Shown here: piece after piece, positions 16,839-25,117 of the stretch
Numbering within the stretch: position 1 is the stretch's first letter
Layout: every line of letters begins with the position of its first letter
DNA from: Shewanella amazonensis SB2B
Lineage (GTDB): Bacteria > Pseudomonadota > Gammaproteobacteria > Enterobacterales > Shewanellaceae
Assembly: GCF_000015245.1 (NCBI RefSeq)
Contig: NC_008700.1
Span: 4,042,501 to 4,106,500 of the forward strand
Length of the DNA stretch: 64,000 nt
Reading direction: 5' to 3'
Notes under the pieces: model-generated
Databases searched by the model: none
The model's input: the letters and a program-made list of their open reading frames with translations, nothing else
What the model was told of the DNA's origin: nothing
Translations under genes and position numbers: made by a program

Positions 16839-17408
16839 TCAGAACTGGTAGTGCAGTCCCAAAGAGATCTGGGAAATCTTCACGTTGTCGATTTCACCAT
16901 TGTAGTAATCGTTGTCGAACCAAAAACCATCTTCATCCAAATCGCCACGGGTTTCATCGTAGCTCAGGCGCAGGTTCAGTTTTTCGGTCAGCGCAGCGTT
17001 AACGCCTACACCCCAGGTTAGGCCCCAGCCGGTGTAATCGGCATCGAATGGGCCATAGTCCACCACCACGGCCATGGAAGCCACACCCACTTTGGCAAAG
17101 GCAGAGAAGGTATCATTGAAGTGGTAAGTAAATTTTGGGGTAAAGGTCAGGGCGCCCGCACCGACATCCACGCCGTCCTCTCCCAAATCGCCACTGGCAA
17201 ACAGGTTGGCTTCCAAACCAAACCATTCGTTGAAGTTGTAGCCGCCGTAAGCACCAAAACCTACGCCATCGGACGAGCCTTCACCGTCACCGGAGGCTTT
17301 CACCTGATTGATGGCACCCCCCACGTAAAAGCCGGTGTTATCGGTTTCCGCCATGGCACCTGTGCTGGCGATGAGTGCGGCCAGGGCCGCCAGTTTCATT
17401 TTGTTCAT
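16839..17408 (-). CDS. Outer-membrane beta-barrel protein (paralogue of the adjacent barrel)
   Basis: 189 residues. The signal peptide MNKMKLAALAALIASTGAMA is followed by FYVGGAINQV, YGGYNFNEWFGLE, FTPKFTYHFNDTFSAFAKVG and a terminal HYQF, all consistent with a small 8-stranded outer-membrane barrel ending in an aromatic residue for BAM recognition. GGAAA precedes ATG 17408; the frame is open upstream but the signal peptide fixes the start. It is acidic in the predicted loops (GDGEGSSDG, RGDLDEDGFWFDND). It is transcribed separately from its paralogue because a terminator lies between them. Confidence 0.83.
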   Translation of the reverse strand: MNKMKLAALAALIASTGAMAETDNTGFYVGGAINQVKASGDGEGSSDGVGFGAYGGYNFNEWFGLEANLFASGDLGEDGVDVGAGALTFTPKFTYHFNDTFSAFAKVGVASMAVVVDYGPFDADYTGWGLTWGVGVNAALTEKLNLRLSYDETRGDLDEDGFWFDNDYYNGEIDNVKISQISLGLHYQF

Positions 17409-17589
17409 TGGATTTCCTTTCACGACATTGCTGGAGTTATGCCGGAGAATATCGTCCAAGTCTGCTGAACAATTGCTGAATGTATCAATACGTTAAGAAA
17501 TAATTATTTCACAACAGTAAACCGGGTTAACCCAAGGTTTCCTGGCAGCGCAAGACCACACGCCGAGGCCACATTCACTAACACAGGGA

Positions 17590-18459
17590 TTACACCGGGT
17601 CCTGGTGAATGATGATTTCCGCCTCGGGGAAAGCCGTACGGATACGCGCCGAGGTTTTGTCCGATAGGCGGTGTGCCTCACGAAGCGGCAAGTCGCCATC
17701 GAGCTCCAGATGCAACTGAATAAAGATAGTTTGGCCAGCCTGGCGGGTCTTGAGGTCGTGCACACCTCTCACCCGGGCATCTTCTTTGGCGAGGGTCACA
17801 ATGGCGCTGCGCATGTCCTCATCGAGTTCCCTGTCCAGCAATGCCTGAATCGAGCGATACCCCAGTCCGAAGGCTTGCTGACCGATATAGAGCGCTATCA
17901 ACAACGCAAACAGACCGTCGGCCCACCAGAGTCCGTACTGGGCCAGCACCAGTGCCAGCAGCACAGCGCCGTTCAAAAACAAATCCGACTTGTAGTGCAG
18001 CGAGTCGGCCTCCACCACAGTGCTGCCGGTGGCGGCCAACGCCTTCTTCTGTAATGTCACCAGCGCGAGCGTGAGCACAATGGCAATGGCGGAGACCCAA
18101 ATACCCAGGATGGCATGCTCCAGCGGCGCGGGACTCAGGAGCCGTTCGGCGCCATGAAACAGCAACAGGAAGGCAGATCCCAAGATGAACGCCGACTGCG
18201 CCAGGGACGCCAACGGCTCAGCCTTACCGTGGCCATGCCTGTGCTCATCATCTGCCGGTGTCAACGCATAACGGATGGCAATGAAATTCACGATGGACGC
18301 CAGGGCATCGGCGAAGGAGTCGGTAAGCGATGCCAGCATACTGGCCGAGCCGGACCAAAGCCAGGCCAGCAGTTTTATCACAATCAGTGTCAGGGCCGTT
18401 GCCACCGCCGCGCGGCTGGCAAGCTTGACCCAGAAGGCATAATTTCGTTCCGCAGACAT
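17590..18459 (-). CDS. fieF: Cation diffusion facilitator, FieF (YiiP)-type Fe/Zn exporter
   Basis: 289 residues, close to E. coli FieF in length and layout. Six membrane segments are expected, with site-A residues in SLTDSFADALAS (two Asp) and ADSLHYKSDLF (His and Asp). HGHGKAE is the family motif after TM2-3, and a C-terminal cytoplasmic metallochaperone-like domain is present (QTIFIQLHLELDGDLPLREAH). It exports Zn2+/Fe2+ by proton antiport at the inner membrane (family knowledge). I choose ATG 18459 by alignment with the family; no strong ribosome site is visible at it or at the upstream GTG. Confidence 0.9.
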   Translation of the reverse strand: MSAERNYAFWVKLASRAAVATALTLIVIKLLAWLWSGSASMLASLTDSFADALASIVNFIAIRYALTPADDEHRHGHGKAEPLASLAQSAFILGSAFLLLFHGAERLLSPAPLEHAILGIWVSAIAIVLTLALVTLQKKALAATGSTVVEADSLHYKSDLFLNGAVLLALVLAQYGLWWADGLFALLIALYIGQQAFGLGYRSIQALLDRELDEDMRSAIVTLAKEDARVRGVHDLKTRQAGQTIFIQLHLELDGDLPLREAHRLSDKTSARIRTAFPEAEIIIHQDPV

Positions 18460-18539
18460 AAAAAGAACCACACAAAGCAGGTGGTTCTCTTATAACAAAT
18501 TTTGTGCAGCTACGCCCGTTCTGGGTCGGGAAACGCGAG

Positions 18540-18556
18540 CCGGCGCAAGGCGCCGG
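18540..18556. terminator. GC-rich hairpin after the spy-like gene (possible terminator)
   Basis: CCGGCGC and GCGCCGG form a 7-bp stem around AAG, 27 nt past the stop codon of the 18583-19074 gene. Only a weak T-rich stretch follows on the minus strand, so termination is uncertain. Confidence 0.4.
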
Positions 18557-18582
18557 TGTGTCAGGGCAAGCTGTACCTTGGC

Positions 18583-19074
18583 TTAAAACGCTTCCTGGCG
18601 TTCTTTACGACGCTCTTCCCGGTCGGCTTTGCGCTCGTCAAACCGGGCCTGAAACTTGGCTTTTTGCTCAGGGGTCAGCAGTTGATACATCTGATGCTGC
18701 AGCTTCATGGCTTCCAGTGCACGGGCTTCACCCTTGGCCTGGCGCTCGGCAATCAGGGCCTTGGCCGCCGCTTCGTCGAAGGTCGCCGCACTCATCAGCG
18801 CTTTCATCTGCTCATGATGAGCCGTGCGGGTGGCCTCATCTTTGCCTTCGCGCTGGGCTTTGCGCTCGTCTTTATGGGCCTTCATCAGCTCACGGAACTG
18901 AGTCTTTTGCTCATCGGTCAGATCCAGGCCACGGAACATGTGGCGCATATTGTCCATCATGGGGCGACCTTCATGACCCCCTTCGTGATGGGGATTGGCC
19001 ATGGCGACACTACCGAGCAGCGCACTGCTGGCAACCAGCGCAATCAGACCACGTTTGATCATTAACTTGTTCAT
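18583..19074 (-). CDS. Spy/CpxP-family periplasmic chaperone-like protein
   Basis: 163 residues. The signal peptide MNKLMIKRGLIALVASSALLGSVAMA is followed by a His-rich stretch (NPHHEGGHEG), then an all-helical, highly charged body with two LTxxQ motifs (LTDEQ and LTPEQ) that define the Spy/CpxP family. These proteins bind unfolded periplasmic proteins, and CpxP also dampens CpxA (family knowledge). It is divergent from cpxR with CpxR boxes between, so it is probably the functional cpxP or spy equivalent. GAGGTGA precedes the ATG. Confidence 0.88.
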   Translation of the reverse strand: MNKLMIKRGLIALVASSALLGSVAMANPHHEGGHEGRPMMDNMRHMFRGLDLTDEQKTQFRELMKAHKDERKAQREGKDEATRTAHHEQMKALMSAATFDEAAAKALIAERQAKGEARALEAMKLQHQMYQLLTPEQKAKFQARFDERKADREERRKERQEAF

Positions 19075-19160
19075 ATATCACCTCATTGTGATTGGTGGGA
19101 CTTGTGTGTTTCGACAGTTCCCAGTGTATTGTGGTCAATGTCAACAAGGGTGTCGCACGG

Positions 19161-19209
19161 GTAAAAAAGTGTAAAGATCGGCGCCGCCTGCTTCTTTACA
19201 CAGACTTAC
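19161..19209. promoter_or_regulatory. CpxR boxes between the spy/cpxP-like gene and cpxR
   Basis: A perfect CpxR box GTAAA-N5-GTAAA is at 19161-19175 (plus strand). A second, GTAAG-N5-GTAAA, reads on the minus strand at 19195-19209. They lie between divergent starts at 19074 and 19272, placed to activate both the chaperone gene and cpxRA. CpxR binding is inferred from the motif and context. Confidence 0.82.
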
Positions 19210-19271
19210 AAAGGTAAAACACCCATTGACGTACGGCTGGTTATACTGGGAGTCCTGATCCCGGAGGTTAA

Positions 19272-19958
19272 ATGAATCACTTGTTGCTTGTTGATGACGA
19301 TCCAGGTTTGTCTGAGCTGTTAAAAGAATTACTGGAGCTGGAAGGCTTTGTCCTCACCCTCGCCCACGATGGCGCCGAAGGACTCAGCAAGGCCGTCAGC
19401 AGCCACTTTGACCTCATTCTGCTGGATGTGATGCTGCCTAAATTGAATGGCTTTGAAGTGCTTAAACAGCTGCGTAACCACAAACAAACGCCGGTGCTTA
19501 TGCTCACCGCCCGCGGTGATGATATCGACCGGGTCGTGGGGCTTGAAATCGGCGCCGATGACTATCTGCCCAAGCCCTTCAACGACCGCGAGTTGGTGGC
19601 CCGCATTCGTGCCATTTTGCGCCGGGCTCAGCCGGGCACACCACAGAGTCAGCCACCGGAAGAGATACAACTTGGTGACCTGAAATTAGATCCCAGCCGC
19701 CAGGAAGCCTGGTGCGCCCAGAGCCTTATCAATCTCACAGGTACCGAATTTGCCCTGCTGCTGCAGCTGGCTTCACAGGCAGGCGAACTGGTGAGTAAAG
19801 AAACCCTGAGTGAAACCGTGCTCGGCAAGCGCCTGATGCCCTTTGACCGCAGCCTGGATATGCACCTGTCGAACCTGCGCAAGAAGTTGCCCGAGCGCAG
19901 CGATGGTCGCCCCAGGGTAAAAACCATCCGTGGTAAGGGATATATCTGGCTGAAATGA
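19272..19958 (+). CDS. cpxR: Response regulator CpxR
   Basis: 228-residue OmpR-family regulator. The receiver has VDDDPGLSELLKELL and LILLDVMLPKLNG (phospho-acceptor Asp52), then KPF at the end of the receiver. The C-terminal winged helix has LTGTEFALLLQLASQAGELVS and RSLDMHLSNLRKKL. It regulates envelope-stress genes; the local CpxR boxes suggest autoregulation. GGAGG lies 5 nt before the ATG. Its stop overlaps the cpxA start by 4 bp. Confidence 0.93.
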   Translation: MNHLLLVDDDPGLSELLKELLELEGFVLTLAHDGAEGLSKAVSSHFDLILLDVMLPKLNGFEVLKQLRNHKQTPVLMLTARGDDIDRVVGLEIGADDYLPKPFNDRELVARIRAILRRAQPGTPQSQPPEEIQLGDLKLDPSRQEAWCAQSLINLTGTEFALLLQLASQAGELVSKETLSETVLGKRLMPFDRSLDMHLSNLRKKLPERSDGRPRVKTIRGKGYIWLK

Positions 19959-21316
19959 ACACCCAAACCCTGCCCAATCGCCTCTTTATCAAACTGCTGC
20001 TCGGTTTCTGGCTATGCAGCTCTGTGGTGCTGGTTGCCGTAGGCAGCCTGCCACTGCTGCAACAGCAGCGGGAATCCACCCCCATTCCCAAAGAGCTGCA
20101 ACAGACTCTGGATAAGATTGCCAGGGCGATTGAGCGGGAGCCTGAACTGATGGAGCCAGAGCGGATGCGGCGCTGGGAGCGCTCGCGTCACGCCGACGGC
20201 AAGCCCATGCGGGTATTTATCACCAATGAGGAAGGCCGCATTCTCGGCGAGCGCCAACCCCGCTCTCTGCGTAAATTTATCCTGCTCGCCGAAGAAGCCG
20301 AGCGCCCCATCATGTATCAGTTCCGCGATGAAATGGTGTTTGGCCCCAAGGAGTTCCATGTCGATGGTAAGGAATACCACCTCTATGGCCGGGTGCCAGG
20401 GCAGCATCCACGGCCACTGTTCCTGTTTTTTATCGAGCACAAGTTGCTGACACTGGGGCTCGCGGTGTTGGTCTCGGGGCTCTTGTGCGGCCTGCTGGCA
20501 TGGCACCTTGGCAGGCCCCTTAAGATGTTGAAACAAAGCGCCGATGCCTTGGCACGGGGCAACCTTGGCAGCCGGGTCGATGAAGCCACCCTGAATCGCC
20601 GGGATGAGTTGGGCCAGCTGGGCCATGCCTTCAACGCCATGGCCGAAGCCATTGAGCAGCAGGTCAACAATCAGCAGCGACTGATGGGGGACATCAGCCA
20701 CGAGCTGCGCACCCCCCTGACCCGGCTGCAGCTGGCGCTGGCATTGGCACGCAAGCGAGGTCAGGACAGTAATGAGCTAAACCGTATTGCCCACGAGGCC
20801 GAGCAGCTCGATGCCCTGATAGCCGAGCTGTTGACTCTCTCCCGGGTGACCATGGGCGCCACCGAGGCCAAAGTTGACATCGAACTTGCCGAGACCCTCG
20901 GCCAGGTATTGGATGATGCGGAGTTTGAAGCCAGCGAATGCGGCAAGCATCTGGCCATTGAAATGGACGACAACCTGCTGTTAAGCCACACCCCCAAGTT
21001 ATTGGCACGGGCGGTGGAAAATTTGCTGCGTAACGCCATCCGCTACGCCAGGCTGCAGGTCAGTCTGACTGTGACAGACACTCAGGACCGCATTGAAATT
21101 CAAATTTGTGATGATGGCCCCGGCGTGGCTGACGCCGAACTCGAAGCCATCTTCCGTCCTTTCTATCGCACCGATAAGTCCCGCGAGCGTGAGAGCGGCG
21201 GTTGGGGGCTTGGCCTCGCCATTACCGCGGCGGCCATCGAAGCCCAGGGCGGCAGCATCAGCGCCCAAAACAGGCCAACCGGCGGCCTGTGCGTAACGAT
21301 TTGCTTGCCGCGTTAA
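19955..21316 (+). CDS. cpxA: Envelope-stress sensor histidine kinase CpxA
   Basis: 453 residues. The N-terminal membrane segment (LLLGFWLCSSVVLVAVGSLPLL) is followed by a periplasmic sensor region, a second membrane segment near KLLTLGLAVLVSGLLCGLLAW, and a HAMP domain (RPLKMLKQSADALARGNLGSR). The DHp motif is ISHELRTPLTRLQ (His249), followed by a HATPase with NLLRNAIRYA, DDGPGV and GWGLGLAI. It senses misfolded envelope proteins and phosphorylates CpxR. It is translationally coupled to cpxR through an ATGA overlap. The periplasmic part is short and unusually rich in Arg and Pro. Confidence 0.92.
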   Translation: MNTQTLPNRLFIKLLLGFWLCSSVVLVAVGSLPLLQQQRESTPIPKELQQTLDKIARAIEREPELMEPERMRRWERSRHADGKPMRVFITNEEGRILGERQPRSLRKFILLAEEAERPIMYQFRDEMVFGPKEFHVDGKEYHLYGRVPGQHPRPLFLFFIEHKLLTLGLAVLVSGLLCGLLAWHLGRPLKMLKQSADALARGNLGSRVDEATLNRRDELGQLGHAFNAMAEAIEQQVNNQQRLMGDISHELRTPLTRLQLALALARKRGQDSNELNRIAHEAEQLDALIAELLTLSRVTMGATEAKVDIELAETLGQVLDDAEFEASECGKHLAIEMDDNLLLSHTPKLLARAVENLLRNAIRYARLQVSLTVTDTQDRIEIQICDDGPGVADAELEAIFRPFYRTDKSRERESGGWGLGLAITAAAIEAQGGSISAQNRPTGGLCVTICLPR

Positions 21317-21363
21317 CTTTCTGAACTTGCGTCCGACAATCGGCTGTGCCTTTGGTGTTGCGG

Positions 21364-23172
21364 CTAACTGTCGGTACGCTTAAGACTGCGGTAAATCAGG
21401 TTGCGGCTTACCCCAAGGCGGCGAGCCGCTTCACTGATATTGCCGTCGCAGTCGGCCAGGGTGTTTTGAATACGCCCATCAAGCTCTGCCTTAAGGCTTG
21501 ATTCTGCTGAGGATTGGCTGCTTTCCGAGTTCATCCTGCCCGAATAAAAGGGACGCGCTTGCATCAGTGCCCTTCTGTGGGCATCACTCAAGTGCGCCTG
21601 ACTCAGCTCGCGCTCGCCTTCAGCCATCAGGCAAGCCACCTGCATCAGGTTATCCAACTCCCGCAGGTTGCCAGGCCAGGCATATGCCTCCAGCAATGCC
21701 AGCAACTGTGGGCACAGCCGCTGCTCATCTCCCGGCGGATTGACCCGGTACTGTCGGTGCAGCTTGTGGATCAGCCGTGACTTATCGGCCCGCTGCCTCA
21801 GTGGCGGCAGGCTTACCTGCAGACCATTGAGACGGAAATAAAGGTCTTCACGAAAGCGGCCATCGCGCACCATCTCGGCCAAATCCATATGCGTGGCTGC
21901 GACCACCTGAATATCTACCCTATGGCTTTTGAGGCCACCCACAGGGGTCACTTCACGCTCCTGCAGTACCCGCAACAGCCGGCCCTGTGCCGCCAGCGGC
22001 AACTCACCAATTTCATCCAGAAACAGAAAGCCACCGTCGGCCTGACGTACCTTGCCAAGGTGCCCCTGACGTGACGCGCCGGTAAAGGCGCCGCCCTGAT
22101 AACCAAAGAGTTCGGCCTCTATCAGCTCGGTGGGCAAGGCGGCACAGTTCACCGCCACCAGCTCGCCATCGAGGCGACTGTCCTGATACAGCTGGCGCAC
22201 GAAGTGCTCTTTACCCACCCCGGTTTCGCCCTGTACCAGCAACGGGATCTTACGGCTGACGACCTTGCGCGCCTGCTGCCAGGCGGTTTCCAGCTGTGGA
22301 TCGTGAAAGCGCAGAGGCTTGACACCGTGCAAACTGCTGGCCTTATTGGTTTGAATCCATAAGGCGCCCTCGCCAATAGCCGAGGTGGCCAAATGCAACT
22401 CGCCGCGAAGGCACTGCGCCTGCTGCGCACGCCAGTCGTCCCCCAGCAGCTCTCCCAACTGCATACCGGGCGAGGCGCCACCAAGGTACTGGCGCGCCAT
22501 GGGATTAAGCCCAAGCAGGCGGCCCTCATCATCGGCAATCAGGATGCCCTGCCAGCCGGAACTGAGCAGTTGACGACTAGCCGCCAAATCCACCCGAAAG
22601 CGGCCACCGGGCAGCGAACACAAGAGTGCGGTTTCCACCTGCTGCGCCAGGCTGGAGATAAGCAATAAGGTTTGTTGATTGTGCTTGAGCCGCTCGGAGG
22701 TAATGTCGAGGGCGCCAATCAGTTCGCCGGACGGCGAAAAAATTGGGCTGGCGGTGCAGCTCATAAAGCGGTGAGGGCGGCAAAAGTGCTGCTCACCCAC
22801 AACAGAGAGCGCTTCTTTGGCCCTGAGCGCTGTGCCTATGGCATTGGTGCCCTTGTGCTCTTCGAGCCAATTGACGCCGCAGTCCAGCGCCACGTTGGCC
22901 AGACGGTCGGAGTAACGCGACAGTCCCCAGTGACGCAGCACAAAACCCTCGGCGTCCGACAAAATCAGCCTGCTGTCGGTGTGGGCCATCAGACGGGTAA
23001 ACAGCGGCAAGGCTTCGGATTCCACCAATGCGATAAGCTGACGGTGGCGCTCACAACGCTCATCCAGTTCGACCCGGGAGAGCTTGAGTTCTCCGGGCCG
23101 GGTTTCACTGAGACCGGCACCTTCACTGCGACGCCAAGAGTCGGCAAGCCAGGGCTGTACGGCAGATTTCAT
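21364..23172 (-). CDS. AcoR-type sigma-54-dependent activator (GAF, AAA+, Fis)
   Basis: 602 residues. An N-terminal GAF/sensory region (DCGVNWLEEHKGTNAIGTAL, FCRPHRFMSCTASPIFSPSG) matches the AcoR/acetoin-regulator layout. The AAA+ domain has Walker A GETGVGKE, GAFTGAS and Walker B GGFLFLDEIGELP. A C-terminal Fis HTH (GNISEAARRLGVSRNLIYRSL) completes it. No phosphorylatable receiver domain is present, so it should respond directly to a small molecule, probably an aldehyde or alcohol. AGGAG precedes ATG 23172. It is divergent from the ExaC-type dehydrogenase, whose upstream region carries a sigma-54 promoter, so it is the likely activator of that gene. Confidence 0.9.
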   Translation of the reverse strand: MKSAVQPWLADSWRRSEGAGLSETRPGELKLSRVELDERCERHRQLIALVESEALPLFTRLMAHTDSRLILSDAEGFVLRHWGLSRYSDRLANVALDCGVNWLEEHKGTNAIGTALRAKEALSVVGEQHFCRPHRFMSCTASPIFSPSGELIGALDITSERLKHNQQTLLLISSLAQQVETALLCSLPGGRFRVDLAASRQLLSSGWQGILIADDEGRLLGLNPMARQYLGGASPGMQLGELLGDDWRAQQAQCLRGELHLATSAIGEGALWIQTNKASSLHGVKPLRFHDPQLETAWQQARKVVSRKIPLLVQGETGVGKEHFVRQLYQDSRLDGELVAVNCAALPTELIEAELFGYQGGAFTGASRQGHLGKVRQADGGFLFLDEIGELPLAAQGRLLRVLQEREVTPVGGLKSHRVDIQVVAATHMDLAEMVRDGRFREDLYFRLNGLQVSLPPLRQRADKSRLIHKLHRQYRVNPPGDEQRLCPQLLALLEAYAWPGNLRELDNLMQVACLMAEGERELSQAHLSDAHRRALMQARPFYSGRMNSESSQSSAESSLKAELDGRIQNTLADCDGNISEAARRLGVSRNLIYRSLKRTDS

Positions 23173-23345
23173 CGGTGTGCTCCTGTGTTCCGTTTCAGCA
23201 CAGTCACTTATAACAACTGTGCCAAGGCGCAACAATACGACTTCGGTCGCCACGCCAATCCTTCGGCTGACCCGCTGCTGCGTATATTCGAAAATAAGAT
23301 TTTCATCATACTGTTAGGTCGAATTGCCGACAAGTTGAACAATTA

Positions 23346-23360
23346 TGGCCCATCCTTTGC
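23346..23360 (+). promoter_or_regulatory. Sigma-54 promoter of the exaC-type gene
   Basis: TGGCCCATCCTTTGC has GG (23347-23348) and GC (23359-23360) exactly 10 bp apart, close to the consensus TGGCAC-N5-TTGC. The predicted start is about 23372, with a 76-nt leader. The 275-bp intergenic region also contains GCACAG-N13-CTGTGC (23198-23222), a possible activator site. Confidence 0.68.
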
Positions 23361-23447
23361 GATAGAGGTGGTTCACCAACGGGCTGATTGCACCGTCGGA
23401 ACAATCACAACAACAAGACACTCTCAACAGCAAAAAAGGACAAGCAG

Positions 23448-24968
23448 ATGATTTACAGCGCTCCGGGCACAGCGGGTGCCATCGCTTCATTCAAGGCCAG
23501 ATACGACAACTTTATTGGCGGCAAGTGGGTGCCCCCCGTGGGTGGCGAGTACTTTGATAACGTCTCGCCTGTGGATGGCAAGGTGTTTTGTCAGGCGGCC
23601 CGCTCTGACTATCGCGACATCGAGCTCGCCCTCGATGCCGCCCATGCCGCCAAAGACAGCTGGGGCAAAACCTCGGTAACCGAGCGCAGCAATCTGCTTT
23701 TGAAAATTGCCGATAGGGTCGAGCAGCATCTCGAACGTCTCGCCGTGGTGGAAACCTGGGAAAACGGCAAAGCGGTGCGCGAGACCCTGAACGCCGACCT
23801 GCCTTTATTTGTTGACCACTTCCGTTATTTCGCCGGTTGTATCCGCGCCCAGGAAGGCAGCGCGGCAGACCTTGATGCTAATACCGTGAGCTACCACCTC
23901 CCTGAGCCTTTGGGCGTGGTCGGGCAAATTATCCCCTGGAACTTCCCCCTGCTGATGGCGGCCTGGAAAATCGCCCCGGCGCTGGCGGCGGGTAACTGTG
24001 TAGTGCTCAAGCCTGCCGAGCAAACACCGGCCTCCATCATGGTGCTTTTGGAGACTATCGAAGATCTGCTGCCCCCCGGCGTACTCAATGTGGTTAATGG
24101 TTTTGGCGCCGAAGCCGGTGCCGCCCTCGCCACCAGCAAGCGCATCGCAAAACTGGCCTTTACCGGCTCCACTGAGGTGGGTAATCACATCCTCAAATGC
24201 GCCGCGGAAAACCTGATCCCCTCAACCGTGGAACTTGGCGGCAAGTCGCCCAACATCTACTTTGCCGATGTGATGAACCACGAAGACAACTACCTCGACA
24301 AGGCCATCGAGGGGATGTTGCTGGCCTTCTTCAACCAGGGCGAAGTGTGCACCTGCCCAAGCCGGGTACTGGTGCAGGAATCCATTTACGATGCCTTTAT
24401 TGAGAAGGTCATTGCGCGTGCCAAAACAATTCGTCAGGGCAGCCCGCTGGATACCGACACCCAGGTGGGCGCCCAGGCATCCCGCGAGCAATACGACAAA
24501 ATTTTAGGCTATCTGGACATTGGCCGTGCTGAAGGCGCCAAAGTACTGATGGGCGGAGAATTCAAACTACAGGACGGCCCCGAAAAAGGTGGTTATTACA
24601 TCCAGCCCACCATCCTCAAAGGCCACAATAAGATGCGGGTGTTCCAGGAAGAGATCTTTGGCCCCGTGGTATCGGTTACCACCTTCAAAGACGAAGCCGA
24701 AGCATTGGCCATTGCCAACGATACCCAGTATGGCCTTGGTGCCGGTGTCTGGACCCGCGACATGAATCTGGCCCAGCGCATGGGCCGCGGCATTCAGGCT
24801 GGTCGGGTGTGGATTAACTGCTACCACGCCTACCCTGCCCACGCTGCCTTTGGTGGCTATAAAAAGTCGGGCATCGGCCGTGAGACCCACAAGATGATGC
24901 TGTCTCACTACCAGAACACCAAAAATCTACTGGTGAGTTTCGACACCAATCCGCTGGGATTCTTTTAA
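23448..24968 (+). CDS. exaC: NAD(P)+-dependent aldehyde dehydrogenase, ExaC/AldB type
   Basis: 506 residues, the typical length of the ExaC/AldB group. The catalytic Cys lies in FNQGEVCTCPSRVLVQ and the general-base Glu in STVELGGKSPNIYFADV. The cofactor region FTGSTEVGNHI and the C-terminal motif NCYHAYPAHAAFGGYKKSG are characteristic of this subgroup. It oxidises acetaldehyde and other aldehydes to acids in the cytoplasm (family knowledge). AAAAAAGGA precedes ATG 23448. It is the likely target of the divergent AcoR-type activator through a sigma-54 promoter, and is followed by a terminator. Confidence 0.93.
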   Translation: MIYSAPGTAGAIASFKARYDNFIGGKWVPPVGGEYFDNVSPVDGKVFCQAARSDYRDIELALDAAHAAKDSWGKTSVTERSNLLLKIADRVEQHLERLAVVETWENGKAVRETLNADLPLFVDHFRYFAGCIRAQEGSAADLDANTVSYHLPEPLGVVGQIIPWNFPLLMAAWKIAPALAAGNCVVLKPAEQTPASIMVLLETIEDLLPPGVLNVVNGFGAEAGAALATSKRIAKLAFTGSTEVGNHILKCAAENLIPSTVELGGKSPNIYFADVMNHEDNYLDKAIEGMLLAFFNQGEVCTCPSRVLVQESIYDAFIEKVIARAKTIRQGSPLDTDTQVGAQASREQYDKILGYLDIGRAEGAKVLMGGEFKLQDGPEKGGYYIQPTILKGHNKMRVFQEEIFGPVVSVTTFKDEAEALAIANDTQYGLGAGVWTRDMNLAQRMGRGIQAGRVWINCYHAYPAHAAFGGYKKSGIGRETHKMMLSHYQNTKNLLVSFDTNPLGFF

Positions 24969-24986
24969 CCTTCATCAACCCGCTCG

Positions 24987-25014
24987 AAACCCCGACCCCG
25001 GTCGGGGTTTTGTT
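24987..25014. terminator. Rho-independent terminator after exaC
   Basis: AAACCCCGACC and GGTCGGGGTTT form an 11-bp stem with a 2-nt CC between arms, followed by a T-rich tail. Confidence 0.92.
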
Positions 25015-25117
25015 TATTAAGAAAGTTGAAAGAAACATTTGGCAAAACTTAAGCGCCTTCTAAATTCAGGCACCTTTTGCTAGGTTAAAACTTTACGCCA
25101 ACAGGATGCAGGGACAG

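Noticed and set aside
19226..19247. TTGACG and TATACT before cpxR as a promoter
   Set aside because: The spacer is only 10 bp, too short for sigma-70.
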